A stretch of 64,000 nucleotides of DNA from Ananas comosus (taxonomy: Eukaryota; Streptophyta; Magnoliopsida; Poales; Bromeliaceae): assembly GCF_001540865.1 (NCBI RefSeq), contig NC_033632.1, positions 4,826,321 to 4,890,320 on the forward strand, written 5' to 3'. Positions 43,875 to 57,071 of this stretch are shown piece by piece (within the stretch, counting starts at the first letter, position 1; the number at the start of each line of letters is the position of its first letter). The notes beneath the pieces were generated by a model. That model saw only the letters and a program-made list of their open reading frames with translations. It was not told where the DNA came from and searched no databases. The translations under genes and the position numbers were made by a program.

Positions 43875-46800
43875 CATCACACACCACAAATTACTAGCTA
43901 TATCCCAAATGTTTTTCTTTAACAGTTGTTCTCTTGGCTTTCACCCTCAGCATCTCCCTTGTTCTCCACCACACCCTCCTCTCCTCCCTCCTTCCCCTTC
44001 TCCTTCTCCTCCTCCACTCTCTTCCTCCCAAACAGCACCTCCATGTCCTCCAAGCTCCTTCCCCGCGTCTCCGGCAAGAAGACGTAAAAGAACACCCAAC
44101 CCATCGCCGCGACCCCCGCGTAGAGGAAGAAGCTCCCGGAGATGGTGATGGCGTTGTAGAGCGAGATGAAGGTCATGGTTATCACCCCGCTCATGACCCG
44201 GTTCATGCCCGTCCCCATGCTGGCTCCCTGCGCCCGCAGCCGCAGCGGGAATATCTCCGAGCTGTACACCCACGCGATCGGCCCCAGCCCGATCGAGAAC
44301 GACCCCACGAAGCTGAGCACCGCCGCAATCGCCACCGCAGCAGCAGCACCCCCGTGACCGTCGCTGTGGTCGTGGGCGCGATCGTCAATAATGCGGAGGG
44401 CGGAGGCGAGGGCGAGGAGGGAGGCGACCATGCCGCCGGCGCTGGCGAGGAGGAGCGGGCGGCGGCCGACGCGGTCGAGGAAGAAGGTGGCGACGAGGAT
44501 GAAGGCTGTCTTGGTGAAGCCGACGGCGACGGTGGCACCGAGGGAGTTGGAGTCGGAGCGGATGCCGGCCTTCTGGAACACGCGCGGGCTGTACAGCACC
44601 ACCGAGTCGATGCCCGACGCCTGCTGGAAGAACTGCAGCCCGAGGGCCGCCAGCAGGATCCGCCGCACCGACGGCGTCGGCCGCACCAGCAGCTCCCGCC
44701 ACACCCCCTCCCCGCGCCTGCGCTTCGCGTGCTCGCCCAGGCTCTCTTTTATCTCCTGTCGGTGTAGCACAATATTATATAAAGTTAGCGGGCTTTTTTC
44801 TTTTTTTTTTTTTACTTCAGAAGATATTTTAGAAAATAATGTTTTTTTTCAAAAAATAAAATTTCATTCCTTTTTCAGAAATCAAACGCCTCCTGATTAA
44901 AAAAAAAATATTTTTTAAATTTAATTATTAGAGATGAACGGTTGTTTCATATGGAAGCACCTGTAAACGGAGCTCGGCCTCGTCGGGGCCGCCGGTGGTC
45001 TTGGCGAGCACGCGGCGCGCATCGTCGAGGCGGCCCTGCATGACGAGCCAGCGGGGGGACTCCGGCATGGCGAGCACTCCGGCGCCGAGGAAGACGGGCG
45101 GGACGGCGCCGGCGAGGAACATGGCGCGCCAGCCGAGGCGGAGGGGCAGCTTCGCGAAGGCGAAGTTGGCCACGTACCCGAGGAGGACGCCGGAGTTGAT
45201 GAACACCTCCGGGAAGGACGTGAGCGCGCCGCGCGACGCCGCGGGGGAGAGCTCGGCCGTATACACGGGCGCGATCATCAGCGCGTACCCGACGCCGACC
45301 CCCGCCACGAAGCGGCCGACCATCAGCACGGCGTAGTCCGGGGCGAGGCCCATCGTCAGCGCCCCCGCGAAGAAGATGGCGGCCGCCAGCACCATGGTGT
45401 AGCGCCGCCCGATCCAGTCCGAGGTGCGGCCCGCCGCCAGCGACCCCAGCAGCGAGTACAGGTTGATGACCCCCGCCAGTATCTCGATCTGCGTGTCCGT
45501 CACCCTCAGGTCCTCCTTGATGAAGAGCTGCGCCCCGCTCATCACCGCGACGTCTATAAACCAAAGCAAACAATCGCATCATGCATATATTTCTCTTTAC
45601 TAAAAAAAAAGAAGAAAGGAGGGTAATTAATAATGGTGTTAGAATTAGTTACCGTAGCCGATGAGGATGGTGGTCATGGAGGCGAGCATGGCGCAGGCGA
45701 GGGCGTACTTGTTTCGCCTGGGCTTAATATCCAAGCTGGCCATGGATGGAGCAGTACTTTTCGGAGGAGTGGAGGTGGTGTTGGTGGTGGTGGTGCTGAG
45801 TTGTGTTGTTGGGTTCTGCTCCTCCATTGTTTTTGGGAGGAGAGGAGAGCGATAGTGTGAGGGGAGGGAGTGAATGGAGATGGCTATATGTAACTAGTCA
45901 AATTTGATTGTGTATAATATTAGTAAAACAGAGTCCACATGATTAGCAAGTAGTAGTATCGGTCTACTAGACCAAGATCACTAGTAATCTTCTATCTATC
46001 TCATCTTTATTTTTAGAGTCATACGGCACAATAATAATACATACTAAATTTAGAGTACATTTTCTCGCAAATTACATTAACTTTAGCTCCAAAATTAATA
46101 TGGATCACGTCATGAGAAAAGAATAAGTCACCTAACAAGTTATTTTTATAATATTTATCTTTATTGTTATTTTTAACTGAAAATAAATAAAAAATAATTA
46201 AGATAAAACTTGACTTGTAAATAACTGAGAGGCCCCTGCTTTAATTACATGTGAAATAACCGTTGTACTCTAAATATTTAAACAGCCAGTAAATAATATT
46301 TATATATTTTTTATTTAACATAAATCATAGAAGTATGAAGTTATGCCTCCGACTTCAAAATAAAAAGGATTTGGGCATGCATGCGACCTACAAAGGGGAA
46401 ACTTTGGACCAGGTCCATGGAGTTCTAACGTTGGTCCGGACCTCAAAAAAATATATAAATAAATGAAAATAATTCTAAACTTGGAGGCTTGGTCCAGAAG
46501 GAAACTTATTTCTATATTATTTTTTTAATTCTTTTATTAGTACTTGGTACTGAATACATGAAATTTATTTTTATTCAAATAAAAAAATATTTTGTTGATG
46601 TATTTAACAAATACAATTTTATTGAAAATAAACCATATTTTAATTGAATTTTATTCTATTTTTATTTTCGTTAGATAATAAGAAATTATTTCAACGCGAT
46701 TGATATTCTCATTCCATCCTTCATTTTATTGTTAAAAAAAAGTATAACTAATTTAAAGAAGAAAATTGAATGACCATTTCTGTAACAAGAAAACCTTCAA

Positions 46801-47090
46801 ATCTTTTTGAATCAATCTAAATTTCGTGGTACCAAACAAAAAATTTAGAATAACTACAGTTTTAATTCTTTAAAAACATTATAGTTTTTAAGATAGGCTA
46901 AGAAATTGTAAAGGTCTGTTTAGTTTGTGGTATTCTTGAAATTTTCAGGAACAAGGGATAGGAATTTAAAATTTTCATATTTAAATCACCATAAGATCTG
47001 ATGAAGTAGGAATTTATGATTAATCACAAAAAGTGAGAATTCTAAACCCACCCCTCTATTTTTTTTCCGTGAAAATTTAATTTTAATGTC
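43875..47090 (-). repeat. Left arm of a large inverted duplication
   Basis: Contains the minus-strand transporter, about 45 bp of its 3' flank and about 1.2 kb of its 5' flank. All of this is found in inverse order and orientation in 52275-59975. Introns and flanks align with only small indels, so homology goes well beyond the coding sequence. Confidence 0.85.
43919..45827 (-). CDS. PLT: Polyol/monosaccharide transporter (PLT family), left copy
   Basis: Exons 45827-45653, 45553-44961 and 44755-43919, all GT/AG, phases closing: 1605 nt, 534 residues, usual for the family. PLTs are 12-helix major facilitator proteins that move linear polyols, inositol and monosaccharides with protons, usually at the plasma membrane. 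Visible hallmarks: DVAVMSGAQ after helix 1 (59-67), GRTSDWIGRR in loop 2-3 (100-109), PVYTAELSP (154-162), PESPRWL at the end of the first half (222-228), QQASGID in helix 7 (300-306), DRVGRRPL (350-357) and PETRGRS after helix 12 (484-490). The amino terminus is Thr/Ser-rich, the tail Glu/Lys-rich. The third-position GC content is extreme, unlike the AT-rich surroundings. No disabling change is seen; substrate cannot be predicted. Confidence 0.95.
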
Positions 47091-47110
47091 CTAAATTAAA
47101 TACCCTATTT

Positions 47111-47146
<36 letters not shown>

Positions 47147-48630
47147 TATATTATATATATATATAATATATATATATATATATAAAAGAACCCATTTTTC
47201 CTTTGTTGAAAAAAAGGAGAAAATGACAAATTAGCTTAATTCTAAAAGTAAAGAAAATTTAAATTAATGATTTAATTAGTGCAAAATTTACACCTAAATT
47301 CGGGATTTCATCAAATTTTTTTAAAATTGGTAATAATTTAGATTATCAAAAATATTCTCGACATGAAATAATTTTTTAACCTACTATATATTAAAATGAC
47401 ACTTTTATTCTTTATTGATCAAGGATTAAGATCTTTTTTATTCTTTATAAAATAAAGTACCGAATCATTTCTCATGACCCTTTTTAACCTACTAGGTAAT
47501 TTCTGTGTTGAACTAAATACAAAATTAATATATTTTTATTTATTTTAAAATTATATTAAATAAAAATATTTTATATGATAGAAATTTAATTATGAGAATA
47601 TTTTGCGAAGCATTACATTTTTAGCGAAAAATTTATAAATCAAACGAAAAAGTTTAGAATGCACCGATAATATTGCTGATGTAACGCCACTAACTAATCA
47701 GATTATTTTTTTGATTCATCCATCCCATTATAATTATTAAAAAATCTTTTTATAATATTTTTTTTATAAAAAACTATAATTAACTAATTATTAATGATAT
47801 AGTATAAATATAGTACAGTAGACAATTTCTAATCAAACAGGGGTGAATGCGACACCTTTCTCTTATCTCCAAAATTTAACTCTACTCAATGAGTAGATTT
47901 AATTTTTCTACTCAACTGCGGCTTGAAGAATTGGAAATAATATATAGGGAGTGAGACTTGAGAGTGGCCGTTAGAGAAGGGTATTTTAAATATTTTTATA
48001 TTTAACACACCGCATTTGAATTCGCATCTAAAAGAAACACAGATGCGGATATGGTTCCATCAAATATCTCGATATATTCAACTATTTTTATCCCTATGGA
48101 ACGATCATGAGAAAAAAAAGCAGAGAGCATTAACGAATTTATGGATGCAAATAGATTCGGGTTGGTGGAACTCCTGTTCTGATTCGTTTCGAATCAAACG
48201 GTAATTGGGAATCAAAAATATTTTTTAAAAAAACTTATTTCAAATTCATTCCTATTTGGTAAAACGTAAAGCAAAAAAATTACTTTCTTTCATAATGAAA
48301 CATAAATAAAAACAAAAAATAGAATAAAAGTTAATTCGTCCATTTGTAATTTGTATTCAATGCGTAGTATACGCGTAAATAACTCTCTCCGACAAACTAG
48401 TCAATGATTAATTAGCTGGTTTTTTTCTACTTCCAAAAGCGATTCTCTGCTTGGTGGCCCAGCACGTGCTTTGACGAAGAAGAGGAAATGATCATACGAT
48501 GACACCAAATAAGCAAAGAGTGTTAATTAATAACGGATCCTAGGTAACAACCCGATTACCGAATCCAAATCCTACCTCAAAAGTCAGGTTCAGATCTCTG
48601 AGTCTCAAAAAGTGTCTGTTTAGTTCTGCT
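47091..48630. other. Spacer of the inverted duplication, with a TA microsatellite
   Basis: A (TA)n-rich run occupies about 47117-47183. The part at about 47280-47480 resembles, inverted, 60240-60500 downstream of the right copy. No gene. Confidence 0.45.
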
Positions 48631-48998
48631 AACTAAGGGTATCAACGAGCCGAGCACGAACAGACTCGTTAAAGTATTGAGCTGAAAGGTTCAGAAACAA
48701 GCCGAACACGAGCTAGTTCACGAACAATAGATTAAAAGAATTAGAAAGAATATAGAAAGGAAATAGTTTTTTTGATTTTACTTATTAGATTTTGATGTAA
48801 TTGTTGAAATAAATATAAGTTATATGTGTTCGAGCTGTTATTGAGCTAATTCCAGCTTGTGTTCAGCTTGTTTATTAAACGAGCTGAAAAATTCAACTCG
48901 TGTTCGGCTTGTTTATTAGACGAGTGATTCGATCTCGAGCTCATTTCGAGCCAAATACGACCTGGCATCCGCACAGTGAGCTAGATTGCCACCCTTAG
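48631..48998. mobile_element. hAT-like MITE with exact 8-bp duplication
   Basis: CTAAGGGTATCAACGAGC and the inverse GAGCTAGATTGCCACCCTTAG form the ends, with repeated CGAGCT, AGCTTGTT words. GTTCTGCT flanks both sides (48623-48630 and 48999-49006). Confidence 0.8.
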
Positions 48999-49311
48999 GT
49001 TCTGCTTATGTTTCTCTTTTCAACTATACATACCGATTTGTAGAAGAGTGTTTACAAATTCATCATGCATCTTCTACACATAGGAACACATTTTCGAAAA
49101 GAAACTTTAAGTGGGAAGCTCCCAATGATTTGTCTTCAAGTGTAACTTTTATCTTCTTTTGAAGATTAAAAATTATACTTCTAGGATTTATAAATATATT
49201 TGAATTTCAATATTAAAAAATACTCAAGGAATCAACGTATGGAGATAAAATAAATACGTAACAGTGGATTGAGGCATCCCAATTGAGGCGTCGTTGGAAA
49301 GCTCCTCACTA

Positions 49312-49472
49312 TTTTTTTTTTTTTTTTTTTGAGAGATAGGTAGTACGTTATTCGTTTCGTTTATTTCATTTAGAAATAAACTTAGCTAGAAATGTGAATC
49401 GACTAGGATTCGAACTTGAGTCTCAGGTACCAACCACCAAACCCTTTATCGCTTGCTCTAGGGACGGTCGGT
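49312..49472 (-). mobile_element. tRNA-derived SINE, minus orientation
   Basis: A T-run of 19, GAGAGATAGGTAGTACG, AAATAAACTTAGCTAGAAAT, AGGATTCGAACTTGAG (box B inverse) and TGCTCTAGGGACGGTCGGT (head inverse). One of the least diverged copies. Confidence 0.85.
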
Positions 49473-52274
49473 TCCCACTAAATTTTCATCCCATACTTTA
49501 CCATTAGTAAATGAACTTAAAATACAAAACTCGTTCCGACAATTATATTCAATTACATTAATTTAATTGCATAAAAAATTAAACTATTGCAAATATATTA
49601 TATTATAATATTTTGTGCAGTTGTAATAATGCAAATTATTATATTATTTACTAATTTATTACCACATGATTAATAGCAACAATTTGCAGTAGTTTTTGTT
49701 TGTTGCATGACAATTATCATTTATAACTAATGGCTATCAATTACAGCAGTTTTTATTATTGAAAAAGAATGAAATCCTAATAGTGACTTTACTTAGACTT
49801 CGTTTGAGATTACGGGGAGATTACGTTACGTGTGATGACAAAAGTACGATATAAAAATATCATGTTTGTTTCCGTACGTAACAATGTATTACTCAGAAGC
49901 ACATTCTTATATGTTTTTACCCTAACGCCATTTTACGTAATAACGTTAGATGGATCTCAATATCAAACTAAGTCTTAGAATACTGTGTTGATGAAAATTC
50001 AAATTTCTGTGCGGTATTTGTTCTAACATACTGAGCTTTAATTTGTTTCAATTAGCAAAATGATCTATAATTTTTGTTTCAAAAGGGGTTTTTAATAGAT
50101 TCAGTATAATTCCTAAAACAAAACAACCAAATAAATATTCGGTTAACTTATCATCTCCCGGAGATGACATGACGTACTATTTTATTTTTCAATTTAAAAT
50201 AATTTGAGATTATATAGTAGATTGAGTGAATATTAATTATTATAAAATTTTTTATTAATAGCTGAATTAGCTGTCACACTATTATTTTATCAAAATTATT
50301 TAAAATTTAGTCAATAATCCAATTGTAGTAAAAGTAAAAATTAAATAAATCGATTGAAACAAATTAAACTTTGCTAGTCTAAAATTTATCCATTACAAAT
50401 GAATAAACGTACGAAAAGATATCTACACATGGCCATTAGTGAGATTCATACATTATATTATACTAGTTATAATACATGTACATTACATTTGTAAATTAAA
50501 TTAAATATAAATATAAAATTAAAATTAAAATAAATTTTGAATTTGTATTTGACTTAAATGGTTATTGATGACGTGAGTCAATTTTATAATCAGTTTATTT
50601 TTTAAATTTGATTTGCTTCTAAGTATGTTTCAAATTTACTTGTACCATAAATATTTTTTATGTGATCTATAACATATTTTTTATGTATACTCAAAATTTA
50701 AAATTTTTTATTAATTTTAAATTTTAAACCAAAGTTTCAATTTAGAGTAAAATTTACAAATCAAACTCAAAATTTAAAGTTAATCTCTGATCCATTATAT
50801 GAATTTAATTAATTGTTGATTTGATAGGTATTTTTAAAACAATTGATTATTCAAACCTGATTTATTTTTATTTAGTTATTTTTTTTATAGAGTGTATGGA
50901 ATATTCTTTTATAGCATTTAAAATTTCATCTGTCAACTAAAAGTTACCTATTCATTTCATATATACATAGTATAGATTTATTAAATTTGCGCTAAAGTGA
51001 ATAACAATAAATTTGATAGATCATATTAAAAATTTTATCTGTTTAAACGTAAAAATTTATTTTGAAGTATATTATAAAAATTTTAGTAATTGAAATATAT
51101 AATTATAAAAAATTAATAATATTTTGTGTTATATATTATTGTAATTTTGGATATTTTTATAGATTTTAACTTTTTTCTAGCATTTGGATATAATTTCCTT
51201 AAATTAGAAGAATTTATATTTATATATCTACAATTATGATTGAAAAAAAATTAAATAAAAAAACTATAATTGTGATTAGGATATAATTGGTGGATTTAAA
51301 ATAAAAAATAAAATAAATTTCCATGATGTCCATATGCCAATATGCAATTTTTTGTTGGTAATTAGTGTGCACACATGACGTATATATGACATATATTACT
51401 ATAATTATACATAGATATATAGATATAGAGATTGCATCTATTAATTTGACCTAGTAGTATGTAAAATAGTAGTTTTGAATGATTTTTATGATCATTTTTA
51501 TGTTTTCTTAGTTTTTCTTAAATAGAAAGAAAAATATTAATAAAACTCATATACTCATATTCTACTTCATAAAATTAAATTAATAGATCGAGAATGAAAT
51601 CAATATTGAAAAAAAACAAAACAAAACAAAACAATCATCAAAGCAAAAAATTGACTATGTGATCCAAAACAAATTTAGAGATATGATTCCAAGGAGAAAG
51701 AAACAATAATTGATTGAAAAGCTAAAACAAAGAGAGATGGTTGAAAGAGAAATGATTCTTTTTTTTTCTTTATAAAAAACAATAACAAGAGTGGAAATGG
51801 AAGGACAAATCCCTTTTATTACTCCTTAGTAGATCCTTGGGTTATCTCTTTTGTCTTTATCATACAAGCATTTTCATGTCACTAACTTTGAATAATTAAT
51901 ATTGTTTTGAATAACACAACATTAATCATATAATAACCACGATGTAGTTTTCCCTATCAATATTCTATTTTTTTTTATTTATAGTCTCACGTGGACACAT
52001 TGCATGCACTACTCTTATTTAAATCACAAAATTTAAATTTTCTACAAAGAGTTAATTTTTTAGAATTATACTTTTCAGAGTTGAGCTAATCGAAATCTAC
52101 ATCTTAGAATACCTTGCATTATGTCATTTTCTCGTTTGGTCAGCATAGAAAATAATTGGGTTACATCATTAAGGATACAATATTAAAACTCCCTTTAATA
52201 GGGATTACTATTATTATATATACTATTTTATACCAAAGAGATGATAAATATCAAATTTAAATTAATGGGCTAAT
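49473..52274. other. AT-rich spacer, no gene seen
   Basis: Very AT-rich, with no coding frame of note and no element that can be bounded. Short A/T-only tracts and an ACAAAACAAAAC run at about 51615-51632. Confidence 0.5.
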
Positions 52275-52356
52275 TTAGTCCATCAAAATTAAATTTTCAT
52301 GGAAAATATAGAGGGGTGGGTTTAAAATTCTCACACTTTCTGCGATTAGAAGATGC

Positions 52357-54615
52357 TGTTGGGAACCCGGTACTAGTACCGGTACCGGATTTTGTGAATC
52401 CGTAACCCATTCCGATACCGATTGTTGTTGATCCGATACCGATTGTTGGGATTTCGAAACGGAAGCGTCGAATCGGGTTTTTATCATAAACTCGTCTCCT
52501 CAGCAAAAGCTAATACAATAACAAAAAAGAGAAAAACCAAAATAGAAAATATGTGGGTAAAATAAGATTTATTAAATAAGAGAAGATTACATATAACTCC
52601 TCTTCTGCATAGAGAGTAGCTACAACCCGAGCCTTCTTTTTTGAATCTCTCCTACCCTTCTCTCGTCTTCTATAAACCCACAAAGAAGACAACTTTCTCA
52701 TTTTCTCTCTCTCACATGCACCCGTGCACTAGGTGCATGCAACTGGCCAACTCTCTCTCTCTCTCTCTCTCTCGTACAATCCGCCAAAGAACTTCAACTT
52801 TTTGGCCCCACCCCATCTCCAAAAGCACCCAACATGGTGCTTATATAATGCTTACAATAAAATGTACTCAAATCCTAGTATATTTAGGATTCCAACTCTA
52901 ATAAATATTTAAATCTATATATCATTTATCTCTAATAGATTTAAATATTTATTCTAATCAGTTAGATTCATACTCTAATTAATATTTAAATCTTAATTTA
53001 TCTTCAGCAGATTTAAATATTAATCCTAATCTAAATAGGATTTAACTACAAATCTAACCAAATCTTAACAATCTCCACCTTGATTGGATTTGTAGCCTTC
53101 AACCGCTACGTCAAGCTCACCAAGCTCACCATGCAAGCTCCACCTTGAGCTTGCCTCTTCCGCTCGATGTCGCCGCGTCCATCGCTTCGTCTCGAGCGAC
53201 TGCACCTCTGCGAACTTTTGGAACCCAAACAGTTTTCGCTCCCGTTCTGATTGTGCTTCCGTTCAGAACGTATAAGTTTCTGCGTTTATCACTACAACAA
53301 AAACGATCTATAGCGACACTTTTAAATGTCGGTACAAGTCAAAAAAAAATGTTGCTAGCTAAATTACCGACACTTCTAAAAAGTGTTGCTTTATGTGGGG
53401 TCGCTAGGTATTAGTGACAGTTAAAGAGTGTTGCTATAACCTAAAAAGAGAACTGCTAATTTACCAATACTTATTTAAGCATTTAGCAACCGCTGGAACT
53501 CTACCTTGTTGACTGCGGTGGCGGAGGGGGACGAGAGAAAGGGATCTTCGTCTATGATTTCAGTCGATTGAGTGAGGGGAAAAGGAAAAATGGCAATCGA
53601 TTTATCTTTTTTTTTTCTTTTCTGTTTGTAATCGGGCCGAATGGGCTGGGTGGGGTGGTTGAGTAGAATAACCTTTTATTTTTGGTTGGATTGGACTTTA
53701 TATTTAGATATTAGTAGATTTTTTTTTTTTTTAAGTTTTGGCATAAATGAAAAACTTACACAAAAGTGTCCCAAACATGTGTCCCTATAACCTAATTTTG
53801 TTGTAGTGTGTTCATCTCGCACACGACCCGATTTCGCTTTCGGACCCTCATAGCTCCACTTGAAGCCGAAAAATCGCAACCCTTCGAGTCCAACATGCCT
53901 AAACGAGATCAAATTGTGCTTTAAACATCGATCGCTCTGAACGATCGGTAACATCGTGCTCTGACATCGATCTTCTACAAGGATCGGAAATCCAGTGCTT
54001 TGACATCGATCTCTCCCAAAGATCGGTAACCTTCAGCACTGAACCAATTGTTGGGAATCCGGTACTCGCCCCGGTACTGGATCTTGTGAATCCGCAAGGC
54101 ACTCCGATACTGACTGCTATTGATCCAGTATCGATTGTTGGGATTTCGCAACGGAAGCATTGAATCGGATTTTTATCATAAACCCGTCTCTTTAGAAAAA
54201 GCTGATACAATTACAAAAAAGAGAAAAACCAAAACAGAAAATATGTGGGTAAAATAAGATTTATTAAATAAGAGAAGATTACACTTGACTCCTCTTCTAC
54301 ATAAAGTAGCTACAACCCGAACCCTCTTTTTTGAATCTCTCATATCCTTCTCTCGTCTTCTATAAACCCACAAAGAAGACAACTCTCTCTTTTTCTCTCT
54401 CACATGCAGCCGTACACTAAGTGCATGCAACCGGCCAACTCTCTCTCTCTGGCACAATCCACCAAAGAACTTCAACTTTTTGGCCGTACTCCATCTCCAA
54501 AAGCATCCCACATGGTGCTTATATAATGCTTACAATAAAATGTAACCAAATCCTAATATATTTAGGATTCCTGCTCCAAATAGGATTCAACTACAAATCT
54601 AACGAAATTTTAACA
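52357..54615 (-). mobile_element. Non-autonomous LTR retrotransposon with GATGC target duplication
   Basis: Direct repeats 52357-53070 (714 bp) and 54049-54615 (567 bp) start TGTTGGGAA and end TTAACA on the plus strand; the length difference is an extra AT-rich stretch at about 52890-53040. GATGC flanks both ends exactly (52352-52356 and 54616-54620). On the minus strand a TTGGTTCAGTGCTGA segment next to the 5' LTR resembles the initiator-tRNA primer site, and AAGGTGGAGAT before the other LTR is a purine tract, fixing minus orientation. The interior lacks gag and pol and holds a CACTA element. Confidence 0.9.
53290..53808. mobile_element. CACTA (En/Spm) MITE nested in the LTR element
   Basis: Ends CACTACAACAAAAA and TTTTGTTGTAGTG are the canonical CACTA inverted termini. 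Subterminal words AGCGACACTTTTAAATGTCG, AAAAGTGTTGC and ACAAAAGTGTCCC recur. Flanking triplets TAT and TGT differ by one base. No transposase. Confidence 0.88.
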
Positions 54616-55142
54616 GATGCAGCAAGAATCATAAATTTCTGCTACATGAGATTCTATGGTGAATCAAATATAAAAATTTTAAATTCCTATCCCTCATTCG
54701 TGAAAATTTCAAGAATACTACAAACTAAACAGGCCTTTACACTCTCTTAGTTTATCTTAAATACTAGAATGTTTAAAGAATTAAAATTATAGTTATTCTA
54801 AATTTTTTGTTTGATGCCACAAAATTTAGATTGATTTAAAAAGATTTGAAGGATTTCTTGTTATAGAAATGGTTATCATTCAATTCTCATAATCTTAAGT
54901 GAAATTTTGTGAAGATTAGTTTATTATTAATAATATTTCATTAGAAGTCTTAAAATTTTTTTCTTTAAATTAGTTATACTTTTCTTTTTAACAATAAAAT
55001 GAAGGATAGAATGAGAATATCAACGGCATTGAAATAATTTCTTATTATCTACCAAAAAAAAATAGAATAAAATTCAATTAAACTATGATTTATTTTCAAT
55101 AAAAATTTTATTTATTAAATACATCGACAAAATATTTTTTAG

Positions 55143-57071
55143 GCCAATTTGCATAAAAAATTCACAAGTTTTGAGCTTTTGCAAAATTGGGCCACATTTT
55201 TCGATTTTGCTGATCTAGTCCAAATTTTTAGTAAACTGACTAAAATACCCTTATACTTTTTTCTCTCTCCTTTTTTTTTCCTCTCGTTCTTTTTTTTTTT
55301 CTCGCCGAAGAAGACGACGGAGGCGAAGGCGGAAACGGCCCCTATGGTCTATGCACCTCACGCCCTCACCCTCACTCTCGCCGTCGCACCCCTCGCCCTA
55401 CTCGCCTCCGACCCCGCCGAGATTTTTTTTTTTTCTCTCCGACCCTCCTCTACCGCCTCCGTGACCCTCCGCGAAAAAAACGAGAACGGTAATGCGTCCT
55501 CTTCCTCTGCCTTCGCCCTCCACCTCCACTATAGCGGATTTTTTACCCGCCAAACAAATTCGCCGTCCCCACTGCTGCTGCCGGCGAAGAATAGGAAGTG
55601 TTTCTCGGGGCCGAGAAGCTCGTCGACGAGAGAGGGGGCACGCGGCCCACCCACCTACCCCAGAGGGCGACGGTGAGCGCGGCCTCGACGGTGTCGGAGG
55701 CGAGGAGGGAGAAGAATGCACGAGATATCTCTGGATTAGCACTTTTGTTTGTTTAAAATAAAAAAAATAACTAAAAGACAAAAAATTAGAGAATAATAAA
55801 GCAAACTAGAGAGAAAGAAAGAAGATGATGAATTTGCACTATTAAAATTAAATTGCACTGTTTCAAAAAAATATTGCACTATTATGGACGTAAATTGCAC
55901 TCTTTTAAATATAAACTGCACCCTTTAAGATGAAAGTTATACTTTTTAAATAAAAATTACACTCTTTGAGTGATATTTATACTGTTTCTCCTCATGTTGC
56001 ACTCTTTGAGAGGAGATATTTACACTATTTCTTCTCCCGTTGCACTATTTCTTCTTTTGTTGTATTATTTCTTTTGTTAAAGGGTGCAGTTTACAAATCA
56101 ATACATTAAAGGAGAAATAGTGCAATAAAAGAAGAAATGGTGCAACAAGAAAAGAAATAGTGTAAATATCTCATCTTAAAGAGTGCAACAAGAGAAAAAA
56201 CAGTATAAATATCTCTCTAAGAGTGCAACTTTCGTTTAAAGAGTGCAACTTTTATTTTAAAGGATGTAGTTTATATTTAAAAGAGTGCAATTTACGTCCA
56301 TAACAGTGCAACATTTTTTTAAAGCAGTGCAATTTAATCTTGACAGTGCAAATTCATATTCTTCTTTCTTTTTCTCTGATTTTTTTTATTATTCTCTAGT
56401 TTTGGGCCTTTTAATTAATTTTTTTTTGTTTTAAATGAATAAAAGTGCTAATTCAGAGATACTTCTATGCATTTCTCGTCTTTCTTGCCTCCGACAGCGT
56501 CGAGGCTGCGCTTGTTGCCTCCCTCTCGGATAGGCAGGTGAGTCGCGTGCCCCCTCCCTCGCCGGCGAGCTTCTCGACGCCGAGAAGTGCTTTCTCTTTA
56601 TCGTCGGCGGTGTTAGTGGAAACGCGAGTTCGCAGAAGTGGGTTTGGTGGGTGCAAAATCCACTGCAGTGGAGGTAGAGGGCGAAGGCGGAGGAAGATGG
56701 CGCGTTACCATCCTCGTTATCGTTGCAAAGGGCCGCGGAGGTGGTGGAAGAGAGTCGGAGAGAAAAAAAAAAAGAGAGTCGTAGTGCGACCTCAGCGGGG
56801 TCGAAGGTGAGTAGGGGGAGGGGTGTGCGGGCGAGGGCGAGGGTGAGGGCGTGAGGTATAGAGACAATTGGGACCGTTTTCACCTTCACCTCCGTCAACT
56901 ACTTTGGCGAGAAAAAGAAAAGAACGCTAGAAAAAAAAAAAAAGAAGAGAGAAAAATGTGTAAGAGTATTTTGATCAGTTTACTAAAAATTCGGTCAGAA
57001 TCTGAAAAATCAAAAAAAGTGGTCCATGTTTGTAAAAGCGCAAAAGTAGTAAATTTTTTATGCAAATTGGC
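55143..57071. mobile_element. 1.9-kb foldback element, GC-rich outer arms
   Basis: GCCAATTTGCATAAAAAATT at the left matches the inverted AAATTTTTTATGCAAATTGGC at the right. Both halves carry, in inverse order, a pyrimidine-rich tract, a GC-rich block (ACGCCCTCACCCTC, CGCCGTCGCACC) and many TTGCACTCTTT-like words about 25-30 bp apart, meeting near 56085. Frames in the GC-rich blocks differ between halves and show no domain. Confidence 0.8.

Noticed and set aside
43934..45336. Long frames in several phases and on the opposite strand of the left transporter (up to about 277 codons), mirrored at 58223-59905
   Set aside because: They result from extreme GC at third codon positions, which removes stops. 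Only the called frame shows transporter motifs and correct splicing.
55149..56898. GC-rich frames of 100-175 codons in the foldback element
   Set aside because: They are low-complexity Pro/Ser/Arg-rich, are not conserved between the two inverted halves, and lie within a mobile palindrome.
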